Source: Rubripirellula lacrimiformis | Lineage (GTDB): Bacteria; Planctomycetota; Planctomycetia; Pirellulales; Pirellulaceae | Reading direction: 5' to 3' | Assembly (NCBI RefSeq): GCF_007741535.1 | Contig: NZ_CP036525.1 | Location: 1,116,001 to 1,180,000, forward strand | DNA length: 64,000 bases | In this document: one piece after another, positions 43,769 through 52,320 of the stretch | Numbering within the stretch: the first letter of the stretch is position 1 | Layout of the letters: each line of letters starts with the position of its first letter | Notes under the pieces: generated by a model | Seen by the model: the letters and a program-made list of their open reading frames with translations, nothing else | What the model was told of the DNA's origin: nothing | The model's database searches: none | Translations under genes and position numbers: made by a program

Positions 43769-44200
43769 TTAGTGGCAACCCCAGTAGCTGGTGTAGCTGG
43801 GGGTGTAGTACGAGTAGGTCGGTGGACAGTAGACCGGGGTGTAGCAGTGGGTGTAGGTGCGGTAGGACGTGTGGCAAGGGTTGTGCCAAGTGGTGTAGCT
43901 GGATCCGTAGTGGCGGTGTCCGTAGCTTCCATAGCTGCTGTAGTGTCGGCCGTACCCGCCTCGGAATCGGCGGTAGCAAGCGGCGATGGCGTCTTCGCTG
44001 CTGGCATCGTCATCGCCCAGCAAGGCGTCGACATCGGCTTGCCCCAACTTGGCGTCAGCGATGTCGGCCCCAGACACCATGCTTTGGTCGACATTCATCT
44101 TGGCCAGTGCCGAAAGCAGATCGTCATCAGCAACAACCGAACCGGCGATCAGCATCATGGGAGCAATCGCAAACATCATTTTCTTGAACATCGGAAACAT
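43769..44200 (-). CDS. Small secreted Tyr/His/Ser-rich protein
   Basis: A 143-aa protein: signal peptide MFPMFKKMMFAIAPMMLIAGSVVA, an acidic segment (residues 25-70, DDDLLSALAKMNVDQ, DALLGDDDASSEDA), then a Tyr/His/Gly/Ser-rich C-terminus with YGSYGHRHYGSSY and many TY pairs, ending SYWGCH. The C-terminal half contains five cysteines. Composition suggests a disordered or metal-binding surface protein. No family recognised. The signal peptide and coding-like composition favour a real gene; the ORF on the opposite strand is a shadow. Confidence 0.72.
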   Translation of the reverse strand: MFPMFKKMMFAIAPMMLIAGSVVADDDLLSALAKMNVDQSMVSGADIADAKLGQADVDALLGDDDASSEDAIAACYRRFRGGYGRHYSSYGSYGHRHYGSSYTTWHNPCHTSYRTYTHCYTPVYCPPTYSYYTPSYTSYWGCH

Positions 44201-44390
44201 TCCTTGGCGTGGCAGGGTGATGGGGTGAAAGCGATCGTGAGTCTGCCGTGTCTCGGTCGTCGCTGGGCGTCACTTGACTAACCCACCAAGCGAAGGCCGC
44301 CGAAATGTGTTACCGAAAAGTTTTGAAAACTTGTTGGGGGTGCAGCGGAGGAGCGTCCCAATGGACGCTTTTGTTGGGGTTGGGGGAGTA

Positions 44391-44597
44391 CGAGTTCGAG
44401 TTCAAGTTCGAGTTCAAGTTCGAGTTCGAGTTCGAGTTCAAGTTCAAGTTCGAGTTCAAGTTCGAGTTCAAGTTCAAGTTCGAGTTCAAGTTCGAGTTCA
44501 AGTTCAAGTTCGAGTTCAAGTTCGAGTTCAAGTTCGAGTTGGGCACTGACATGCGGCCCAAAAACTTAAACTCGAACTTAAACTCGAACTCGAACTT
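44391..44597. repeat. R4 hexamer array (GAGTTC/AAGTTC) plus inverted array
   Basis: About 25 hexamers of GAGTTC or AAGTTC run from 44391 to about 44540 without interruption, then about 25 unrelated bases, then the inverse orientation (CTTAAACTCGAACTT and further CTCGAA units) at 44565-44597. The two arrays can pair with each other. It is in the 614-base gap upstream of 44815. Read in frame it gives alternating Glu/Lys-Phe, which I regard as non-coding. Related array at 23996. Confidence 0.9.
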
Positions 44598-44665
44598 CTT
44601 TCCCCACGCTGCCCCCCATCATCATTCTGCCGGCGTCCTCTTTCCCACGCGATGATGAATGGAGG

Positions 44666-44693
44666 CCGAAACTCTTGGCGAGTCTCGCTACGG
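44666..44693 (-). repeat. R2 dispersed motif, copy 2 (inverted)
   Basis: CCGAAACTCTTGGCGAG then CTCGCTACGG, the inverse of the R2 pattern. It lies between the hexamer array and the gene at 44815. The bases between it and that start include a CGGACTTG/GGGGCTTGCGG direct repeat and nine consecutive C at 44775-44783. Confidence 0.78.
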
Positions 44694-44814
44694 TTGCGGA
44701 CGGGACTTGCGGAAACGGGGCTTGCGGAAACGGACTTGTAACAACGGCGCCCCTTTCACGCTTAGCAAAGCACACCCCCCCCCAAATCTTTGCCTTTCTG
44801 TTGCGAGTTGAACC

Positions 44815-45765
44815 ATGTCACTGCGAATCACCTGCTTGCTGATGACGTCCATCTTGTCCACCGTTTCGGTTTCCGCAGCCGATGACCCTTTGTTCTCGGA
44901 AATTGCGATGGAAGCCGTGTTTAAGAAGGCCGGTGCATCGGTGGTGGAGATGGCGACCAGTGACGCAGTTGCCGGTTTCGACCGTGTGACGGGGGTTGGA
45001 TCGCTCAGCCAGGCGTTGGAATCGGCTGGATTCGATCCGCAGCGGAAGGGCCAGTCGGTGTCTGTGCGAGTCGAAAAGGCGGGCTGGAAGCTGCCTGTTT
45101 TGATGGATGTCGATATCCAACGTGATCGAATTTATTGCCGAATGTCGCTGGTCACGATCGATCCCGATACCGTCACCGATCACGCCAGCCTGCTGAGTCT
45201 GATGGCGGCCAGCAACCAGGCGGGCGATGCCCATTTCGCCTTCGATCCCGACACCAAGTTGATCCAGCTGCGGACCACCTTTTCCAACCGCGGGCTGACG
45301 GCGTCGAAAATCCAGACTCGTTTGACCGAGCTGGCCGAAACCGCTCTGGGCCAATCCGACGTCTGGATGGCACTGAAGCCGGCGAAATCGAAGTCCACGG
45401 CGGCCGGCGATACGAAAACAGCGGCGGAAAGCACGGAAATCGCCGCTGCGGACGCAAAAACCAGTGAAGACGATCTGACGCCGATCATCGGACGCTGGTC
45501 GGCCACGGTTTCGGCCGATGTCTCGATCGCGATCGACTTTGTCAGCGGCGGGACCTTCCAGATGGTGCATGTCGCGGGGAAACAGTCGGCCGTGTCCTCC
45601 GGAACCGTCACCCGCAGCGGTGACCGCTTGGTCATGGCAGAGAAGGGAGCGACCAAGATGACCTTCCTGATCCAATCGATCGAAACCACGTCGATGGAAC
45701 TGAAAATTGTCGACTCGGACGGCAAATCAGGACGTTTGATCCGTTTCCAGAAATCGGGTTCGTAA
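44815..45765 (+). CDS. Secreted two-domain protein with lipocalin-like C-terminal domain
   Basis: A 316-aa protein. Signal peptide MSLRITCLLMTSILSTVSVSAAD. The N-terminal domain (to about residue 185) includes VRVEKAGWKLPVLMDVDIQRDRIYCRMSL, reminiscent of YbjN-type sensory chaperone-like folds. An Ala/Thr/Lys linker is followed by about 95 residues starting IIGRWSATVSADVSIAIDFVSGG and ending LIRFQKSG, a beta-rich domain like those at the ends of the proteins at 7885 and 47260. No catalytic motif. It precedes the protease gene by 73 bases, so the two may be cotranscribed. Confidence 0.72.
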   Translation: MSLRITCLLMTSILSTVSVSAADDPLFSEIAMEAVFKKAGASVVEMATSDAVAGFDRVTGVGSLSQALESAGFDPQRKGQSVSVRVEKAGWKLPVLMDVDIQRDRIYCRMSLVTIDPDTVTDHASLLSLMAASNQAGDAHFAFDPDTKLIQLRTTFSNRGLTASKIQTRLTELAETALGQSDVWMALKPAKSKSTAAGDTKTAAESTEIAAADAKTSEDDLTPIIGRWSATVSADVSIAIDFVSGGTFQMVHVAGKQSAVSSGTVTRSGDRLVMAEKGATKMTFLIQSIETTSMELKIVDSDGKSGRLIRFQKSGS

Positions 45766-45838
45766 CATTTTGGTCGACTTGCCGCTGAGTGATACAGCCC
45801 AACACCCCCCACCAAGTCCCCGTCCGAGGTTCACCATC

Positions 45839-47044
45839 ATGTCCGCGACCTATCCAGTGCCCCACGCATCGAACCCATCGCCAATCTTGGGCCGTGCAAT
45901 CTTGTTGCTGATCGGTTGCACGATCGCCGTGACCGCTCACGCCGATGCGGATACCTATGCCCAAGTGGTTCGATCGACCGCCTGGATCGTCACCAGCAAT
46001 GCGGACAACGAAACGGCTACTGGAACGGGCGTTTTGGTCGATGCCGAAAAACGAATCGTGCTGACCAACGCCCACGTCGTCGGCGACAGCCGCACCGCCG
46101 TGGTGTTCTTTGCCGACATCAAGGACGGCATTCCCAATGTCAAACGCAAACATTATCTGGACAACGTCCTAACTTTGGCTCAGCCCGGCAAGGTTGTGGC
46201 CGTGGACCGCCGCCGCGACTTGGCTCTGATTCAACTGCCCAAGGTGCCCGAAGACGTCACCGCGATCGAGCTGGCCGACAGCAGTAGCAAGCCAGGATCC
46301 ACGATCGAATTGGTCGGAAACCCTGGCAATAGCGATGTGATGTGGGTTTCGACGACCGGTTCGGTGCGAGCGGTGTACGACAAGAAATTCAAGTCCAACC
46401 ACGGCGAACATGACTTTCGCGCCGTCGAAACTCAAAGCCCCATTCAGCCTGGCGACAGCGGCGGCCCGATCGTGAACGCCGACGGAAAACTGGTTGCACT
46501 GGCCCAGTCGTTTTCGCCCGCCAACACGCTGATCAGCTTCTGTGTGGACGTGTTCGAAATCCGGGCGATGTTGGCCAGCAGTTGGAAGACGGCACCGATC
46601 GCCAGCAAAAAACTGTTGGAAGACGCCGGCATCGAGCACTCCGTTAACGCGACCGGTCACTACCAAATCGAGCACAAGATCGCCGCTGAAACGACTCAAA
46701 CCGTCTATGTCGCCAAGGACACCGAGTACTTCCAGCGAGCCGATGTTCGCAAAGTCTGGTCGCTTGTTCAGGTCAGCAAGGAAGAACCGACGGCGACACT
46801 GATGAACCGTCTGCTGCGTCAGAGCTCGGTGACCAAGATCGGAGCCTGGGCGATCGAAAAGAACTCCGACGGTGACTTCCTGGTCTTGTATGTCGCCAAG
46901 CTGGACGCGACCGCACCGGACGAAGCGATCAAAGGCACGATCGAGTATGTGGCTCGGATCGCAGCCGCGATGGCGAAAGAACTGAACCCCAAAGCGTCTT
47001 CCAAGACATCCGCCGAAACGCTGGCGTCCTGGTTGGCTCAGTGA
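45839..47044 (+). CDS. Secreted trypsin-like (HtrA-type) serine protease without PDZ domain
   Basis: A 401-aa protein from ATG 45839 with GAGG upstream. Signal peptide or anchor at about residues 17-35. The catalytic triad is complete: His79 in TNAHVVGD, Asp127 in RRRDLALI and Ser207 in GDSGGP. The protease domain ends near residue 240. The remaining 160 residues are not a PDZ; they have KLLEDAGIEHSVNATGHYQI and AKLDATAPDEAIKGTIEYVARIA, beta-alpha character of unknown fold, similar to YbjN-type domains. Probably periplasmic quality control. A hairpin terminator follows. Confidence 0.88.
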   Translation: MSATYPVPHASNPSPILGRAILLLIGCTIAVTAHADADTYAQVVRSTAWIVTSNADNETATGTGVLVDAEKRIVLTNAHVVGDSRTAVVFFADIKDGIPNVKRKHYLDNVLTLAQPGKVVAVDRRRDLALIQLPKVPEDVTAIELADSSSKPGSTIELVGNPGNSDVMWVSTTGSVRAVYDKKFKSNHGEHDFRAVETQSPIQPGDSGGPIVNADGKLVALAQSFSPANTLISFCVDVFEIRAMLASSWKTAPIASKKLLEDAGIEHSVNATGHYQIEHKIAAETTQTVYVAKDTEYFQRADVRKVWSLVQVSKEEPTATLMNRLLRQSSVTKIGAWAIEKNSDGDFLVLYVAKLDATAPDEAIKGTIEYVARIAAAMAKELNPKASSKTSAETLASWLAQ

Positions 47045-47077
47045 TCGCAGGTACGAGGCGACGGGGGTTGGCTCGGG

Positions 47078-47130
47078 AAAAGGGGGCGAATCAGCGGCGG
47101 GGAATCCCGGGCTGATCACGCCCCTTTTTT
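47078..47130 (+). terminator. Rho-independent terminator after the protease gene
   Basis: AAAAGGGGGCGAATCAGC pairs with GCTGATCACGCCCCTTTT with one bulge and one mismatch; the loop holds GGGGAATCCC. A run of six T follows. Confidence 0.85.
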
Positions 47131-47259
47131 CGTTTTCGAAGTTTCCAGCGAAAGTTTCGTAACACATCGGACTGGAGGACGCTTGGAATCTTGGCGAGCA
47201 AACGACTGGCCGCCGACCGCATCCACCCCCACCTGTTCCCTTTCCAAGGAAACCTAGCC

Positions 47260-48189
47260 ATGACCAAGAATTTCAAACGACTGATGATCGCCGGCGTGAT
47301 CGCTTGCAGTGCAGTAAGCGGCGTCTCGGCAGTGGCTTGTGGCGGCAGCGGTCGCGGCGGCAGCGGCGGACGCAGTATCGGTTTCTCGGGCGGTTTCGGC
47401 GGCAGCTTCGGACGACACAGTGGCGGCTACGTCTCGGCTCGACCGACCTACGCTGCTTCGGTTCACACGCAATACGTCCACCCGCAACCTGTTCATTCGC
47501 AACCAGCCTACGGGCATTCTTCCTACGCTCGGCCAATCCAGTCGCAGCCCGGCTTCGCACAGGCCGCACCCGCACCGAGGCAGGCACCTGCACCCGCATT
47601 CGCCCCGAATCGGGCACCTGCACCAGCCCCGACTCAGGCATTTGCACCCGCACCCGCCCAGGCACCCGCCCAGGCACCCGCACCGACGCAGGCACCGGCC
47701 CCGATTGCCCCATCGTCGCGGGCCGCGGCACCACCAGCATCGTCACAGCCGGCAACCTTGGCGGCTCCGGCACCCGTGTCGCCTGTCGCAGCATCGACGG
47801 GGACCCCATCGGCTCTGCAGATGTTGGCATCGCTGACCCGCGAATCGGCGCCCACCACCGATGCGGCCGTGTCGTCGCTGATTCCCGAGTTCACCGCCGC
47901 GTCGACCGCTGCGGTTTCATCGCCCAGCACGGGTGCGTGGAAAGTTTCGTTGCCTGGCGATCAGTCGGTGGAACTGGTTTTGAATGATGACGGCCAGTTC
48001 ACTTGGACAGCCACCAAGGCCGGATCGTCCAATTCTTTCTCGGGTCGCTACGACTTGGCCGGCGACCAACTGACACTGATCCGGTCGGGCGATCAGCAAC
48101 AAATGCGAGGCCAGTGGATCGCCAATGCCACCGGATTCAGCTTCAAGCTGGACGGTGCCACCACCGGCGGCCTGTCGTTCACCCGATGA
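47260..48189 (+). CDS. Secreted Ala/Pro-rich protein with conserved C-terminal beta domain
   Basis: A 309-aa protein from ATG 47260, with AAGGAAA upstream. Signal peptide up to VSGVSAVACG, then GSGRGGSGGRS, His/Gln/Tyr-rich (VHTQYVHPQPVHSQPAYG) and a long PAPA repeat region (about residues 95-180, APAPTQAPAPA). The last 90 residues start TGAWKVSLPGDQSVELVLNDDGQFTW and form a beta domain; an almost identical plan appears at 44815. The low-complexity part may span the wall or mediate contacts. Function unknown. Confidence 0.78.
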   Translation: MTKNFKRLMIAGVIACSAVSGVSAVACGGSGRGGSGGRSIGFSGGFGGSFGRHSGGYVSARPTYAASVHTQYVHPQPVHSQPAYGHSSYARPIQSQPGFAQAAPAPRQAPAPAFAPNRAPAPAPTQAFAPAPAQAPAQAPAPTQAPAPIAPSSRAAAPPASSQPATLAAPAPVSPVAASTGTPSALQMLASLTRESAPTTDAAVSSLIPEFTAASTAAVSSPSTGAWKVSLPGDQSVELVLNDDGQFTWTATKAGSSNSFSGRYDLAGDQLTLIRSGDQQQMRGQWIANATGFSFKLDGATTGGLSFTR

Positions 48190-48364
48190 ATCAACGATCG
48201 CATTGGCATACTTTCCCAGGTAAAAAACGGCAGTTCTGTTCGTGCGATCCCTCTGCGGGTGCAATGTTTCAGTAGCAGCCGGATGGTGGGTTTCAGTGCG
48301 GCTGCGATCGCGGCCAGCGACTGGCAAGAACTTTGTCGGAAAATGCGGTTTGGGTAAAAACGGC

Positions 48365-48387
48365 GGAGCCATTTACAAAACGGCTCC
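48365..48387 (+). other. Hairpin between the Ala/Pro-rich protein gene and ffh
   Basis: GGAGCC and GGCTCC pair around an 11-base AT-rich loop, followed by TGTTTG. It could be a weak terminator for the preceding gene or part of the ffh leader. Confidence 0.4.
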
Positions 48388-48458
48388 TGTTTGCGTAAAC
48401 TGCCGGGCTTCGATTTCCCCGTTATTGCCCGTGTTTCTCGCTTTCGAGCCGGTTTTTC

Positions 48459-49937
48459 GTGTTTGAGTCCCTTTCCGACGGTCTGCAGTCTGCTTTCAAG
48501 AGTTTGTCCGGCAAGGGCAAGCTGACCGAAGGCAATATGCGCGACGGGCTGGAGATCGTCAAAAGATCGATGCTTGAAGCCGACGTCAGCTATGGCGTTG
48601 TCGAAGATTTCATGGCCCAGGTCAGCGAGCGAGCGCTGGGGAAACGGGTGCTGCTGAGTCTTCGCCCGCACGAAGAACTGGTCAATATCGTCCACAGCGA
48701 GCTGATTTCGATCCTGGGGCCTGTGGACCCGTCGTTGCACCTGAAAAAAGAAGGTCCGACGATCATCATGCTGTGCGGCCTGCAGGGCAGCGGCAAAACA
48801 ACGACCTGTGGCAAGTTGTCGCAGTTGTTGAAGGAAGAAGACATCACACCGTTGTTGGTCGCCGCCGACCTTCAGCGACCCGCCGCGATCGACCAGTTGC
48901 ATGTCATTGGCGATCAGCTGGGCGTGCCCGTCTTTAGTGACAAGGGCAATCAGGACCCGGTCAAGGTTTGTAAGGCTGGCGTCGACAAGGCGATCAAAGA
49001 CGGCAACCGCGTTGTCATTCTGGACACCGCCGGACGTTTGGCGATCGACGAAGAGTTGATGGCCGAGTTGAAGCGGATCGACAAAAAGGTGTCGCCCGAC
49101 CAGGTCTATCTGGTCGTCGACGGAATGACGGGCCAAGACGCCGTCAACAGTGCCGGGGCGTTCAACGAAGCGTTGGAACTGGACGGCGTCATCATGACGA
49201 AGTTGGACGGTGATGCCCGTGGTGGGGCTTTGCTGTCTGTCAAACATGTGACCGGCGTGCCGATCAAGTTCATCGGAACCGGCGAGCATTTTGATGCGTT
49301 GGAACCGTTTCGCCCCGAAGGCATGGCGGGCCGGATTTTGCAGATGGGCGATATGGTCGCCGCTGCTCGCGAAGCGCACCGGATCGTCGACGAAAAGGAA
49401 CGCGAAGAATTAGAAGCCAAGATGGCGTCCGGCGATTTCACGCTGGACGACTTCAAAAACATGATGCAAAAGGTCGCCAAGCCAGGCATCATGGGCCGCA
49501 TGATGGGGCTGATGCCCGGCATGGGGCAGTTCAAGGATGTGCTGGAAAGCGACGAAGCATCCAAGGGCATCAACCAGACCATCGGCGCGATCAACGCGAT
49601 GACGATGGAAGAACGTCGCAACCCGAAGATCATCGACGCCCATCGTCGCAACCGGATCGCCCGGGGCGCCGGGGTGCAGACGCCGGTGGTGTCGCAATTG
49701 ATCAAGCAGTTCGAGGTCATGAAGCCGCTGATGCAGGGCATGGCCGGCGGTGGCATGGGCGACCGGATGAAGATGATGCAGCAGCTGCAGTCCAGTGGCG
49801 CGATGTCGGATCCGTCGATGGGCATGAGCGGTTTGAAGGTCAAAAAGGGCACGGGCAAACGATTGAGCCCGGCCGAACGAGCCAAGCAAAAGAAAGAACG
49901 CGACCGAATGCTGCGTCGCCAAAAACGAAAGAAATAA
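48459..49937 (+). CDS. ffh: Signal recognition particle protein Ffh (SRP54)
   Basis: A 492-aa GTPase from GTG 48459 (MFESLSDGLQSAFKSLSGKGKLTE). The NG domain shows GLQGSGKTTTCGKL (G1, near residue 106), the DTAGR motif near 188 and TKLDGDARGG (G4). The Met-rich M domain (FKNMMQKVAKPGIMGRMMGLMPGMG and onward) binds signal peptides and SRP RNA, and is longer than in E. coli (453 aa), with a basic tail (RMLRRQKRKK). It targets nascent membrane proteins. First gene of a translation cluster with rpsP, trmD and rplS. No SRP RNA gene was seen in the window. Confidence 0.97.
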   Translation: MFESLSDGLQSAFKSLSGKGKLTEGNMRDGLEIVKRSMLEADVSYGVVEDFMAQVSERALGKRVLLSLRPHEELVNIVHSELISILGPVDPSLHLKKEGPTIIMLCGLQGSGKTTTCGKLSQLLKEEDITPLLVAADLQRPAAIDQLHVIGDQLGVPVFSDKGNQDPVKVCKAGVDKAIKDGNRVVILDTAGRLAIDEELMAELKRIDKKVSPDQVYLVVDGMTGQDAVNSAGAFNEALELDGVIMTKLDGDARGGALLSVKHVTGVPIKFIGTGEHFDALEPFRPEGMAGRILQMGDMVAAAREAHRIVDEKEREELEAKMASGDFTLDDFKNMMQKVAKPGIMGRMMGLMPGMGQFKDVLESDEASKGINQTIGAINAMTMEERRNPKIIDAHRRNRIARGAGVQTPVVSQLIKQFEVMKPLMQGMAGGGMGDRMKMMQQLQSSGAMSDPSMGMSGLKVKKGTGKRLSPAERAKQKKERDRMLRRQKRKK

Positions 49938-49941
49938 CACC

Positions 49942-49986
49942 GCTCGCAGCGCTGTCTGCGAGCTCTTCAACTGGACTACAGTTGAA
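49942..49986 (+). promoter_or_regulatory. Two adjacent hairpins between ffh and rpsP
   Basis: GCTCGCAG (49942-49949) pairs with CTGCGAGC (49956-49963); two bases later TTCAACT (49966-49972) pairs with AGTTGAA (49980-49986). Both stems are perfect. A third small palindrome GACTAGTAGTC is at 50056-50066. There is no U run. They may be processing or attenuation elements of the r-protein operon. Confidence 0.55.
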
Positions 49987-50098
49987 CACCGAACAAGTGC
50001 CAGCCGTTCTGGCACCGACCCGGCGTCCGAAACGTTTTCGGGCCCCAGGAAGTCTGACTAGTAGTCAAAAACTCGTTTCCAACAGGAACATTTTACTG

Positions 50099-50527
50099 AT
50101 GGCAGTTCGTATTCGATTGAAGAAGATGGGACGCACCCACCGTCCGTTTTATCGCGTTGTTGCAATGGATCAACGCAGCCCCCGCGACGGTCGTGTGATC
50201 GAAGAATTGGGCACCTACGACCCGATGTGCCCCGAAACGGATGCTCGCGTCACGCTGAAGGGTGAACGAGTCGACTACTGGTTGGGTGTCGGTGCACAGC
50301 CTAGCGAAAAAGTTGGCGTGTTGATCAAGAAGTTCGGTACTAACGGAAGTCACCTGGAGGCCCAAAAGGCCGCCGTGGAACGCTTGGGCCGCCGCAAGGA
50401 ATACACTCCTGCACCGCCCGAGCCTGTGAAGGCCAAGAAGGAAGAGCCAAAGGCGGAAGCACCAGCCGAAGAAGCCGCCGCGCCGGCTGCCGACGCTGCT
50501 GCGACCGAAGAAGCTGCTTCCGAGTAA
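50099..50527 (+). CDS. rpsP: 30S ribosomal protein S16 with C-terminal extension
   Basis: A 142-aa protein from ATG 50099, AGGAA about 13 bases upstream. The core (MAVRIRLKKMGRTHRPFYRVVAMD, RDGRVIEELGTYDPM, YWLGVGAQPSEKV) is standard S16 to about residue 85. The rest is an Ala/Glu/Lys/Pro-rich tail of about 45 residues (KAKKEEPKAEAPAEEAAAP), not in E. coli S16 (82 aa). S16 helps assemble the 30S body. It is followed by trmD after 24 bases; the rimM gene usually between rpsP and trmD is missing. Confidence 0.96.
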   Translation: MAVRIRLKKMGRTHRPFYRVVAMDQRSPRDGRVIEELGTYDPMCPETDARVTLKGERVDYWLGVGAQPSEKVGVLIKKFGTNGSHLEAQKAAVERLGRRKEYTPAPPEPVKAKKEEPKAEAPAEEAAAPAADAAATEEAASE

Positions 50528-50551
50528 TCGATTCCACCGTCGGAGAGATCC

Positions 50552-51259
50552 ATGCGATTCGATATCGTGACGCTCTTTCCGGCGTTGTTCGACGGCTACC
50601 TAAGCCAGGGATTGCTCAGCAAAGCGCTGAAGAACGAACTGGTTGAAATCCATCGGCACGATCTTCGTGATCACGCCCCCGAAACCACTCACCGACCGGT
50701 TGATGACAAACCGTTCGGCGGCGGGCCTGGGATGTTGATCCAAGTCGAACCGACGGTGAACTGTGTCGAAGCAGTCGAAGCGGCGGTCCCGGAAAAGGCA
50801 AGACGAGTCTTGTTGACGCCCCAGGGAAAACGTTTCGACCAGCGAATGGCCGAAGACTTTGCAAACGACCCACGGCTGATCTTGCTGTGCGGACGTTACG
50901 AAGGATTCGACCAGCGAGTGATCGACATTTGGGAACCCGAAGAAATCAGCGTTGGCGACTTTGTCCTAAACGGCGGCGAAGTAGCAGCGATGGTGATCAT
51001 CGATGCGGTCGTCCGGTTGATTCCGGGCGTCCTAGGCGACCAGCAAAGTAACATTGACGACTCGTTCAGCCGGGGCAACCGATTGCTCGAGTTTCCGCAG
51101 TACACGCGACCGAGAGAGTTCCGCGGCCATACCGTGCCCGACGTCCTGACCGGCGGCGATCACGGGGCCATCGCCAAGTGGCGAGCAGAGCAAAGCCGAT
51201 TGCGGACCCAACAACGACGCAGCGATTTGCTGCCTGAATCAGACAACCAAAACCCTTAA
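50552..51259 (+). CDS. trmD: tRNA (guanine-37-N1)-methyltransferase
   Basis: A 235-aa SPOUT enzyme with GGAGAG just upstream. Motifs: MRFDIVTLFPALFDGYLSQGLL, DHAPETTHRPVDDKPFGGGPGM, LLCGRYEGFDQRV and the knot region EEISVGDFVLNGGEVAAMVIIDAVVRLIPGVLG. It methylates G37 next to the anticodon, preventing frameshifts. Length is close to the E. coli protein (255). It lies in the ffh-rpsP-trmD-rplS cluster with short gaps, so cotranscription is likely. Confidence 0.97.
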   Translation: MRFDIVTLFPALFDGYLSQGLLSKALKNELVEIHRHDLRDHAPETTHRPVDDKPFGGGPGMLIQVEPTVNCVEAVEAAVPEKARRVLLTPQGKRFDQRMAEDFANDPRLILLCGRYEGFDQRVIDIWEPEEISVGDFVLNGGEVAAMVIIDAVVRLIPGVLGDQQSNIDDSFSRGNRLLEFPQYTRPREFRGHTVPDVLTGGDHGAIAKWRAEQSRLRTQQRRSDLLPESDNQNP

Positions 51260-51276
51260 TAGAGTGAGTAATATCC

Positions 51277-51630
51277 ATGTCCCGAGCTATCATGGACTTG
51301 GTCGAAAAGTCCTCGATCAAAGAAGATGCACCGCAGTTCGAAATCGGTGATACCGTTGACGTTCACTTGAAGATTCTTGAAGGCAGCAAAGAACGCATCC
51401 AAGTGTTCTCTGGCGTCGTCATCGCTCGCAGTGGCAGCGGCAGCCGCGAAATGTTCGCAGTTCGTCGGATCGTCGCCGGTGAAGGTGTGGAACGTAAGTT
51501 CCCCGTCCACAGCCCGCGGATCGAGCGGATCGAAGTCAAGCGAAGCGGTATCGTACGTCGTGCGAAACTGTACTTCCTGCGTGACCGCGTCGGGAAGGCT
51601 GTTCGTCTGAAAGAACGTCGCCGCAGCTAG
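51277..51630 (+). CDS. rplS: 50S ribosomal protein L19
   Basis: A 117-aa protein of standard length. Core: [45 protein letters not shown], then [21 protein letters not shown] and [23 protein letters not shown]19 lies at the interface between subunits. It is 17 bases after trmD and a terminator follows at 51661. Confidence 0.97.
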   Translation: MSRAIMDLVEKSSIKEDAPQFEIGDTVDVHLKILEGSKERIQVFSGVVIARSGSGSREMFAVRRIVAGEGVERKFPVHSPRIERIEVKRSGIVRRAKLYFLRDRVGKAVRLKERRRS

Positions 51631-51660
51631 TCGGCAGACGATCCCAAATCGACCCATCAA

Positions 51661-51700
51661 GCGGCAGGTTCTCTTCGACGAAGAGTGCCTGCCGTTTTTT
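51661..51700 (+). terminator. Rho-independent terminator after rplS
   Basis: GCGGCAGG-TT-CTCTT pairs with AAGAG-TG-CCTGCCG around a CGACG loop (two internal mismatches), followed by six T. Confidence 0.92.
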
Positions 51701-51867
51701 CATGCGCACGTGGACCCAGGCCGTTGGCGAGATTCGCTGCAAGCTTGCGCGAGAGGTGTCTGCGTTGCGCCTTTCCGCACGCCTTCCCGCACCCGTTTCG
51801 ATACATTGATGGGGGTGGGTGTCGACACACTTGACGCATTTTCTGTCCTTGTCGGTGGGTGTCTCCG

Positions 51868-52320
51868 ATGCATCCTTGGGTGCGAATTCTTTGTCAGCGT
51901 TATATCGACCTGCGTTATGGTGCGATCGATCTGGCCGCGCCGGTGGGGCGTCGCGGCGAACAGGCGGCAGCCAGGTTGCTGCGCCAGAAAGGCTTGGTCG
52001 TGGTCGCCGAGAGCGAATCGGACAAGGGTGGTGAAATCGATTTGATCGCGATCGATCAACGACAAAAGTTGATCGTGTTCGTCGAAGTCAAAACTCATTC
52101 AACTCGCAAGCCCGGGCATCCGGCGCAGCGGGTGGATGCCGAAAAGCAGGGCAGGGTATCGCGGGCTGCGCTGCGGTACCTGAAACGCAAGAAACTGCTC
52201 GGTGTGACCGCCCGTTTTGACGTTGTGGCCGTTTGGTGGCACGGGGACGGCCCGACGCCGGACCGAATCGAACACTATGAATCGGCGTTCGAAGCCAGTG
52301 GGGACTACCAAATGTTTTAG
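51868..52320 (+). CDS. UPF0102 (YraN) family nuclease-like protein
   Basis: A 150-aa protein from ATG 51868; a GTG at 51859 would add three residues. The family core is present: [48 protein letters not shown] and [20 protein letters not shown]. The E, D and ExK residues are those of a PD-(D/E)xK endonuclease fold similar to Holliday-junction resolvases. Activity is unproven in most members. It commonly sits near rplS or rnhB. The 170 bases before it contain no feature. Its stop overlaps the queC stop on the other strand by four bases. Confidence 0.92.
   Translation: MHPWVRILCQRYIDLRYGAIDLAAPVGRRGEQAAARLLRQKGLVVVAESESDKGGEIDLIAIDQRQKLIVFVEVKTHSTRKPGHPAQRVDAEKQGRVSRAALRYLKRKKLLGVTARFDVVAVWWHGDGPTPDRIEHYESAFEASGDYQMF

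Noticed and set aside
44305-44655. Frame encoding alternating EFKF residues
   Set aside because: Produced only by the GAGTTC/AAGTTC hexamers; open in both directions and without a ribosome-binding site.
48093-49379. 428-codon open frame on the minus strand opposite ffh
   Set aside because: It is antisense to a conserved gene and exists because of third-position GC bias; no family similarity.
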